From positions 26,887,276-26,951,275 of the forward strand of contig NW_027467782.1 in NCBI RefSeq assembly GCF_004210375.1: a stretch of 64,000 nucleotides of DNA. The letters are read 5' to 3'. Origin of the DNA: Tachypleus tridentatus. Taxonomy: Eukaryota > Arthropoda > Merostomata > Xiphosura > Limulidae. The notes under the pieces are model-generated. The model saw only the letters and a list, made by a program, of their open reading frames with translations. It ran no database searches and was not told the DNA's origin. Shown here piece after piece: positions 58,101 through 64,000 of the stretch (position 1 is its first letter; each line of letters begins with the position of its first letter). Made by a program: the position numbers and the translations under genes.

Positions 58101-59376
58101 ATGTACTAGAATCACCAAGTAGACATTTTAAGATATATTTGAAATTTCAATGGTATCTTAATATGAAAATAGTGGCGCCAAGTAACATTCAGTCGTATAA
58201 CTTAATACAATTATGTTAACATAGAATTTCTGAGTAAACGTTTTCTTCATAGTGTTAGGAGTCTTTCTCTTGAAACCAAACTTTGAAAAATCTCTGTTTA
58301 GAGGCCCAGCATGGCCAGGTGGGTTAAGGGGTTTGATTCGCAATCCGAGGATCGCGGGTTCGAATCTCTGTCGCACCAAACATGCTAGCCCTTTCAGCCT
58401 TAGAGGCGTTATAATGTGACGGTCAATCCCACTATTCGTTGGTAAAAGAGTAGCCCAAGAGTTGGCGGTAGGTGTCTTACCTCTCATCTTACACTGCTGA
58501 ATTATGTATGGCTAGCGCAGATAGCCCTCGTGTAGCTTTGCGCAAAATTCAAAAACAAACAAGCTCTGTTTATATATGTTTCAATGAGAACTTTTACTTT
58601 AGTTATAATATTAGGTACATAGAATGTCTACGTGATGTTATCATTCAAAGAAGAGGGAAAAATACGTAATAGTAAATATACATATATATATATATATATA
58701 TACTGTTAACTATTTTACCAAAACAATACCACTCTGTCATATATATGTTTTTATGTAAATATAATATTTTGACAAAGAAATATTAACATACTAAATCGTT
58801 ACAACAACTGTTGCCACCTCCTGGAAAAGCTTTTCCGAAAAAAGCAAAGCTGTTTAATACAATAAAAACCATGTAAGTTATGAGGAAGTGTCTTATTATA
58901 ACAATGTGTTTTAACAAAAATAAACATTTTTTAACTTTTAGAAAAACAATAAAAGAAAATCATTACTTCTACAAAGATCTTTATTATCAGCTCCTTCTTC
59001 GTCAGTAATTTTATCTCCAGGACAAGGCATACAGGCGTCAGCAGCATAAGATGTCATATAAGTCCCTCCTGGGCACGGTAGGCAGTAAGTTTGTAATCCA
59101 CTGTCATAATGATCAGGAGGACATGGATCTAAAACCGTTAAAAGTACATAGTTAAGCATTTATTTACTCAGTGTTAATTTTTATAGCCCTTTCAATGAGT
59201 TTTTTTTATCAAAAAACAAATTTATTGTATCAAAACTACATGATATTAAAAGTCTTTCATCTTTTTATGTTTAATGGAAACTATTAACGTTATTGTGTGT
59301 AATATATACTTACAACACCTGTCAGCATCTCTTCAGTATCCTCGAGTACAAGTGAGGTTTTCTGCTGGAACATACA
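54926..59376 (-). CDS. Receptor-like single-pass membrane protein, partial gene, possibly decaying
   Basis: Minus-strand exons with good splice sites run 59376-59314, 59128-58967, 56986-56878, about 56435-56150 and 55177-54926. The first three are in matching phase 1, as is usual for extracellular modules. Joined, the first parts give DADRC-YPCPPDHYDSGLQT and CLPCPGGTY, a GCC2/GCC3 (ephrin-receptor-like) Cys-rich module. A linker, a transmembrane segment, a Lys-rich cytoplasmic tail and a final 83-codon exon with poly(A) signal follow. No signal peptide or upstream ectodomain is visible; they may lie in or beyond the 500-N gap. Two lesions are seen: a TGA in the first exon, and a +1 shift at an A6 run in the fourth. 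A junction-phase mismatch before the last exon suggests an unseen exon. Partner and ligand are unknown. Confidence 0.6.
55178..56149. other. Intron-like sequence; possible unseen exon
   Basis: AT-rich, with a direct repeat of about 70 bases at 55464-55535 and 55534-55600 (AGACACGATGAAAGTACAG-like and AGACAAGATGAAAGTGCG). I saw no minus-strand exon that would fix the junction phases. Confidence 0.45.
56150..56435 (-). CDS. Receptor-like gene, juxtamembrane and tail exon
   Basis: After the acceptor GATCGTGCAG the frame demanded by the previous exon reads CVLCCFHIWKEKTRK and stops soon after. The neighbouring frame, entered at the run AAAAAA near 56408-56413, is open for about 90 codons: LGNVLKNRVLHKQPGDEKIT, then LDILEAMPLIHECEKKVPTK and TILETIYENDLEERN. 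One A fewer in the run would join the two, so either the assembly or the gene has a one-base slip there. The donor at 56150 (GTTCTT) is weak and the end is uncertain. Confidence 0.5.
56878..56986 (-). CDS. Receptor-like gene, transmembrane exon
   Basis: This 109-base exon lies between acceptor GTCTTGAG and donor GTAAGT. It reads PTEVVPKATLPSVSKSTVTR, a Thr/Ser-rich stalk, then YSWWTALILICLIAL, the start of a transmembrane helix that the next exon completes (CVLCCFHIW followed by basic residues). It enters in phase 1 and leaves in phase 2. Confidence 0.65.
57323..57460 (+). mobile_element. SINE with core deleted
   Basis: Head (GTGACCCAGCATGGCCAAGC), B box GCGGGTTCGCATCTC and body run to GGGGGCGTTATA. 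They then join directly to the distal end AGCCCTCGTGTAGCTG. Confidence 0.85.
57560..57650 (-). mobile_element. Degraded SINE tail and core fragment
   Basis: GTTATTTAATTTCTCGGAAA followed by GCTGTTCCTAATTTTGAAAT matches the reverse tail-core order of the family at low identity. Confidence 0.5.
57794..58023 (-). mobile_element. tRNA-headed SINE, diverged
   Basis: Reverse-strand tail, core (CCATCCCTAATTTAGCAGTG), body and head with B-box complement CGGGTTCGATCCCG. The extreme end of the head is missing. Confidence 0.85.
58301..58560 (+). mobile_element. tRNA-headed SINE, nearly full-length
   Basis: Head GAGGCCCAGCATGGCCAGGT with B box GCGGGTTCGAATCTC, body and core (part around GATGACTAGC deleted), and a CAAAAACAAACAA tail. 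It lies within an intron of the receptor-like gene. Confidence 0.9.
58561..58966. other. Intron-like sequence with a TA microsatellite
   Basis: A (TA)n run occupies about 58677-58702. Nothing else is recognised. Confidence 0.6.
58967..59128 (-). CDS. Receptor-like gene, GCC2/GCC3-type Cys-rich exon
   Basis: This 162-base exon enters and leaves in phase 1 (acceptor AACGGTTTTAG, donor GTAATG). It reads PCPPDHYDSGLQTY, CLPCPGGTYMTSYAAD, ACMPCPGDKITDEEGADNK and DLC. The CxxCPxGTY pattern with evenly spaced Cys pairs is that of the ephrin-receptor-like GCC2/GCC3 module found in extracellular proteins such as SCUBE and SVEP1. A TNF-receptor-like Cys repeat is a less likely reading. The exon is fully open. 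Confidence 0.7.
59314..59376 (-). CDS. Receptor-like gene, upstream Cys exon with a TGA
   Basis: A strong acceptor (TTTCTCTTGTTTTCTTCAG) and donor (GTAAGT) bound 63 bases. In the phase required by the next exon they read YVPAENLTCTRGY, TGA, RDADRC. The Cys pattern continues smoothly into YPCPPDHY of the next exon, which supports the frame. The TGA may have been TGG (Trp), or the exon may be non-functional. Confidence 0.5.
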
Positions 59377-59747
59377 CTGAAGAAAACAAGAGAAAGTTAA
59401 ATATTTTTTTAGCTCATTTACTGTCACCGATAGGAATAGAAAGTTTTACACAGTACGAGATTCGTGAGAAAAATTTCTTTATGTACTTAATAACTGAATC
59501 AACTCATGAAACTAATCACAGAAACTTGGGATTTTATGAAAGCACACAGAATTTGTCTCTTTATCAATTATGTTATACCTTGAGGTACGTTTCATTTCTT
59601 TTGGTATTTCCCTTGCAAAATTTGTATTTGGCAAAGTTTAATGTAAAACTGGTTTCACTGTTTATTTTAATGTCAGTTATGAAAATACAGGTTATTTTGG
59701 GAATATTACGCTGGTAAAATGTATCAGTATATGATTTGAAGGTGTCT

Positions 59748-59868
59748 TGCAAACAAGAGTTGGAGGTCGGTGGTGATGACTAGCTGCCTTCTCTCTATTC
59801 TTACACTGCTGAATTAGTAAGGACGGCTAGCCATCGTGTAGCTTTGTGCGAAATTAAAAAAACAAATA
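59748..59868 (+). mobile_element. SINE core and tail only
   Basis: It begins at CAAGAGTTGGAGGTCGG and runs through the core to an AAAAAACAAA tail, with no head. It starts at nearly the same internal point as the 4.06 kb fragment. Confidence 0.82.
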
Positions 59869-60117
59869 GATATGTGTTCCAGAATCCGTTACCAGATAGA
59901 CTCCTACATAATACAATAATGTACTTTAATCAGAATTGGATGAAAAACTAATTACAATGTGAACTAGATAGGCATCTCATACATGATGAAGCTAGTCCTA
60001 AATATCTCTTCCCAGTTAATTTATATTTTAAATATAAAAATAAATTAAAAAATAATAAGAAATATATATATATATATACACACATATATACATGTATTAA
60101 ACAATAATAAGAATGCC

Positions 60118-60307
60118 TTGTTTGTTTGTTTGTTTTGAATTTCGCACAAAGCTACTCGAGGGCTATCTGTGCTAACCGTCCCTAATTTAGCAGTGTAAGA
60201 ACAGAGGGAAGGCAGCTAGTCATCACCACCCCCGCCAACTCTTGGGCTACTCTTTTACCAACGAATAGTGGGATTGACCGTAACATTATACACCCCACGG
60301 CTGGGAA
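60118..60307 (-). mobile_element. SINE, head missing, fused to mariner
   Basis: Reverse-strand tail, core and body run to ACCCCACGGCTGGGA and then change without spacer into mariner transposase sequence. A (TA)n run lies just to the left (60063-60078). Confidence 0.88.
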
Positions 60308-60804
60308 TCGTCAAACAATGGTTCACAAAGCTTCAATCAAGAGAATTTGATCTCACCAATTCCATACATTCTAAACAGCCAAGATCAATCAATAAAGATA
60401 CCCTGTAAGTCATAGTTGAAGCAAATTCAAAACTGACCATGCAAGAAATGGCTCAACAGATCCATTCAACAATCATTACTCACCTACAAAAAGCTTGGAA
60501 AAGTTTTAAACTTGGATAATGGGTTCCATATTATTTGATGAATAATCAAAGTGCTCAGAGGGTCACTCATTTGTTCATCTTGAGAACAAGAGATGATAGT
60601 GAACCATTTATAGAAAAATTATTAGTGGTAAGGAAAGCAGATTTTATGAGCACAATCAACATTAGAGACAATGGTTGAACTTCTGTCAGACACCTATTCT
60701 AACACTGAAAAGTGGTTTACACCCAAAAAGGTTTTGCTTTGTATTTGGTGGAATCTGGGAGGTGTAATCTATCATGAAGTTTTGGATCCAAATGAAACAA
60801 TCAT
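60308..60804 (+). mobile_element. mariner transposon relic, copy B, cut by the gap
   Basis: The plus strand reads VKQWFTKLQSREFDLTNSIH, then MQEMAQQIHS, SFKLG-stop-WVPYYLMNN, NTEKW and ALYLVESG. It matches the complement of 38.94-39.45 kb almost base for base, including the TAA and TAA-like breaks in the same codons. It starts mid-gene at the SINE boundary and runs into the N gap, which presumably hides the last third of the transposase. Confidence 0.85.
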
Positions 60805-61304
60805 NNNNNNNNNNNNNNNNNNNNNNNNNNNNNNNNNNNNNNNNNNNNNNNNNNNNNNNNNNNNNNNNNNNNNNNNNNNNNNNNNNNNNNNNNNNNNNNN
60901 NNNNNNNNNNNNNNNNNNNNNNNNNNNNNNNNNNNNNNNNNNNNNNNNNNNNNNNNNNNNNNNNNNNNNNNNNNNNNNNNNNNNNNNNNNNNNNNNNNNN
61001 NNNNNNNNNNNNNNNNNNNNNNNNNNNNNNNNNNNNNNNNNNNNNNNNNNNNNNNNNNNNNNNNNNNNNNNNNNNNNNNNNNNNNNNNNNNNNNNNNNNN
61101 NNNNNNNNNNNNNNNNNNNNNNNNNNNNNNNNNNNNNNNNNNNNNNNNNNNNNNNNNNNNNNNNNNNNNNNNNNNNNNNNNNNNNNNNNNNNNNNNNNNN
61201 NNNNNNNNNNNNNNNNNNNNNNNNNNNNNNNNNNNNNNNNNNNNNNNNNNNNNNNNNNNNNNNNNNNNNNNNNNNNNNNNNNNNNNNNNNNNNNNNNNNN
61301 NNNN
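60805..61304. other. Assembly gap of 500 N
   Basis: Exactly 500 N, a conventional placeholder length. It is flanked on the right by (AT)n. Long open frames reported across it are artefacts. Confidence 0.98.
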
Positions 61305-61648
61305 ATATATATATATATGTATTTAAAATGCTGGAAAGAATCAAGCCAACTTAAGGTGTATATAAGACACATTTATTCCACCATTCAATACCTCAATTAT
61401 TGAACTACTTAATTCACATGACAGTTGTACATTAAAACTGTTTATAAGATTTGATTTTTTTACATACACCATTAGAACTTTAAAATACAAGAAATTTGAA
61501 TATTTGTTGATGTTTTTAAGTAAAAAAAGTTAGCAACGTAACTATTTTGTAATGACAAAACAGGAGAAGTGCTAATAAACATGCATCATGTAATAAATAA
61601 TAAACAGAATCATAAACTCTTTTTAACTATTGAACAATGTAATAATAC

Positions 61649-62587
61649 CTCTGTGGATTCCTCAATCTGAATATCAATTTCACATGATATTGATGTCATA
61701 TCTTTAGCACTTTCATAAGTGCTCGACTCAGACTCTGAATCTAACAGAAATAATAATAATAAAAACCATTAAAGAATACACAAAAATGGTAATTTTTTAA
61801 TGTTGTTCACTGTTGAAATTAAAAGTAAATTGTAAGGAAAATCTGGTTTTCTTATGTCCAAATGTTTTTTACTTTTCAAATATTAAATATTAAATGAACA
61901 AACAAACACTACCTACACTGACCAGTCTTTTATATCTGCCAGGTTACGTTTTCAATGAGATAATGACAAACTGTAGTTAGTGACCAATCAATCATAAAAA
62001 ATGGCTCTAAATTAACTGTTTGTTGAATATAATCTCCTGTTAGCTGTAAATCGTTTTTTAGATATTTAAAAAAATCAGACTCAAAACAATTATAAATGTC
62101 ATTTAACTACAGTGTCTCTACAAATATTTGATTTGCCGTTCGTCACGTGAGTTATACCAGTTTCAGAGAATTTCACCACTAATGATTTAGCCTCAACAAG
62201 CGCAAATTGAGGGGTTAAATTCCCTAAAACTGGTATAATGTTTCAACAAGTGGTGAATGAAATGAAAGATCTTACTTCATATTTATTATTTTAAATCCCT
62301 CTGGTAAGTAATTCACAAGAATAAATTAAGCACATTTTATGTACATATAAAACATTTTGTAGAACAGACAAAAGCACATTTTTCTTTAGAAACTAACAGT
62401 TGAAATGATGATATTAAATCAAAATTATTAAACACATATATAAAATGACAAGAAAAACTTGTACCATTACAACATGGAAAACATGTTTCTTTTTCAATAT
62501 TTGTCTTGAAATATTTAATATTCTTATTCTGTACTTACCTGCTAAACTTCTTTGGCCTGTTTCAACATCAGGCCCTTCTCCACTCAT
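61649..62587 (-). CDS. First coding exons of an unidentified gene
   Basis: Exon 1 is 62587-62539: MSGEGPDVETGQRSLA plus one base, donor GTAAGT, with AAAATG start context. Exon 2 is 61740-61649: after acceptor TTTCTGTTAG it completes an Asp codon and reads SESESSTYESAKDMTSISCE then IDIQIEESTE, leaving in phase 0 at GTATTA. The junction phases agree exactly. The predicted N-terminus is acidic and Ser-rich, without signal peptide, so it is probably intracellular. I do not recognise the protein. The next exon would lie towards the gap at 61.3 kb or beyond. Exon 2's phase 0 exit does not fit the phase 1 exons of the receptor-like gene, so they are probably separate genes. Confidence 0.6.
61741..62538. 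other. Intron of the unidentified gene
   Basis: AT-rich. It contains a degraded tRNA-like head at about 62165-62235 (GGGGTTAAATTCCCT in B-box position) and a 12-base inverted repeat (62152-62163 and 62227-62238) around it. Confidence 0.5.
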
Positions 62588-63119
62588 TTTCTTAATGTTG
62601 AACAGCTAATCTAGATAACCAAATGTGACATTTACAGAAACTTTAAGACACACTACACTTGCTAAATGTAACCATATATTATTCAACCAAATTACACAGT
62701 TATTTGAGAATTATCAGATGTTTTAAAAACACAAATCTAGCATTGTAGAAGACAAATATTAACCAGATATTGAATCAATATCAACATGTATGATAACAGA
62801 CTGCAACAATGATTTGCATTTAACTTGATAAAACCATGTCAACTATCTTTACATAAAAAGCACTTTGATAAGAGACATCACATACATTAATGACACTTGT
62901 GTTAAGAGGTTTCATATAGGAATATTTAAAAAAATGTTTTTGATTTATTCTGTTAAAAAAGGTTGGGTAAATTTAACATCATATTTGTACAAATTATTAT
63001 AATTTCAGAGATTAAAACTTTTTTTGTGTGCAAAAGTTGTGCTATTTAAAACAAACTAAAACTGATTCACTGTTCTTTTGTAACTAAGGTTTATGTAAAT
63101 ATACTTTATTTTAACCCCA
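62588..63119. other. Upstream region of the unidentified gene
   Basis: 5' UTR or upstream intron. No TATA box or other promoter element can be supported. Confidence 0.4.
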
Positions 63120-63255
63120 AGTTAATTCCAAAGAAAGCCATACACCACAGTTATTCTTTTTCCAAAGGACATGAAGAAGCTTACAGATCAGACTATCTCT
63201 GGTCTGCCCAACACTGGTATCAAAACCTGATTTTGGTGGTGTTAGTACACAGACT
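63120..63255 (-). mobile_element. Degraded second-family SINE
   Basis: On the minus strand ACCACCAAAATCAGGTTTTG then ATACC aligns with the B-box region of the 29.2 kb element, followed by TAGTCTGATCTGTAAGCTTC-like body. It is decayed. Confidence 0.4.
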
Positions 63256-64000
63256 GGAAAGCTAATTATAAAAGTATTTATAACTTATTTGATTTTGAGT
63301 TATATACAAATGCAAAGTAAAAATTACCAAAGACTTCAATAAACTCATGCATGTTTTTGTCAAAAACTACAAATATCTTTCCAACCAAACAGATGACATT
63401 GTAATATATTTCTACTGACATTTTTCAATTTGGAAAGATATTTTATTAAAAATTATGCCTTACAGGATTTACCTTTGTCCTTCACATTCTTTGATTTTAG
63501 CATCACAATTAATGAATAGCAGGAACAGACAACTAACCATGGATGGCTATTTATTCTGAAACTAGTTTTTTTGCAGGGTCAAATTATCACAATGCTTTTA
63601 ATATTAGATATAAAATGTAAACATTTTGATGAAGAAAAAAACAGAAAAAAGTTAGTTTTATATGATTTTCATAAATTAATACAGAAGTCATTGACTTTGA
63701 CACCATACTATTCTTCTTTTGCTCATTAAAATATAATATATAAGTAAATCCCAGTTGTCACTTTCACTTTGTGATGCTCATATTATTAGCAAATTTTAAT
63801 TTAAGTTTTACCATTCTTACAACTTTGTTGAATGTGTACCAGAAAGTTTTATTTTCTCAAAGTGCTTTTCTTTTCTTAATACAATGGTGGTGTTGAGTTA
63901 ACAAGGCTCACAGAAAGAATGGAAGAGGACACTGTTTGTTTTGTTTTACAAAACTCAAACTCATCATAATTTTGACAAGTCAGGTAAAATTAATAAAAAT
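63256..64000. other. No recognisable gene
   Basis: AT-rich sequence to the window edge. I see nothing in it. Confidence 0.5.

Noticed and set aside
59274-59717. Plus-strand open stretch of 147 codons
   Set aside because: It lies antisense to the Cys-rich exon at 59314-59376, which has better splice signals and motif support, and its own translation shows no domain.
60671-61403. Long open frames across the N gap
   Set aside because: They exist only because N cannot form stop codons.

Overview
This is animal nuclear DNA: AT-rich, intron-bearing and crowded with eukaryotic repeats. No bacterial operon, rRNA or functional tRNA gene is visible. About 27 copies of one tRNA-headed SINE with a long conserved core occur on both strands. 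That SINE, a second tRNA-headed SINE, and the Jockey/I-like, Penelope-like, DIRS-like, Tc3-like, mariner and hAT relics fit a chelicerate. My best guess is a horseshoe crab, which is inference from the style of the SINE rather than proof.

Layout. 1-0.8 kb: broken copy of a multicopy arthropod protein family of unknown function. 2.7-4.6 kb: SINEs. 6.1-8.7 kb: five unrelated tandem arrays. 10.6-12.6 kb: scrambled, intronless-looking fragments of the condensin II subunit gene NCAPD3, with a 66-bp satellite inside the cluster. 13-20 kb: SINEs and one nearly full-length Tc3-like transposon with long terminal inverted repeats. 20.5-22.6 kb: a hAT-type transposase gene with a 624-codon open frame that lacks its C-terminal region. 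25.4-25.8 kb: LINE scrap. 28.1 kb: a small DNA transposon. 29.4-33.3 kb: a LINE with endonuclease and RNase H but no reverse transcriptase. 33.9-34.5 kb: a 43-bp tandem array.

35.4-46.6 kb: an orphan terminal exon (minus strand), then three exons of an AKTIP (Fused toes) gene copy that keeps its introns and splice sites but carries stops and a frameshift. Its introns have taken up a mariner, a Penelope-like element and a DIRS-like fossil. 46.6-54 kb: mostly unannotatable AT-rich DNA with one duplicated block.

54.9-59.4 kb, minus strand: exons of a single-pass membrane receptor-like protein, with Cys-rich GCC2/GCC3-type module, transmembrane exon, charged tail and poly(A) signal. It may be decaying. 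60.3-61.3 kb: a mariner almost identical to the one at 39 kb, running into a 500-N gap. 61.6-62.6 kb, minus strand: first two coding exons of an unidentified gene.

The window is therefore a mostly non-coding stretch with two or three host gene parts and two decayed host gene copies. The most interesting items are the AKTIP pseudogene with introns, the NCAPD3 cluster with a fold-back inversion, the receptor-like gene, and the two mariner copies that share the same disabling changes. All calls were made by eye from translation and repeat matching, without any database search.
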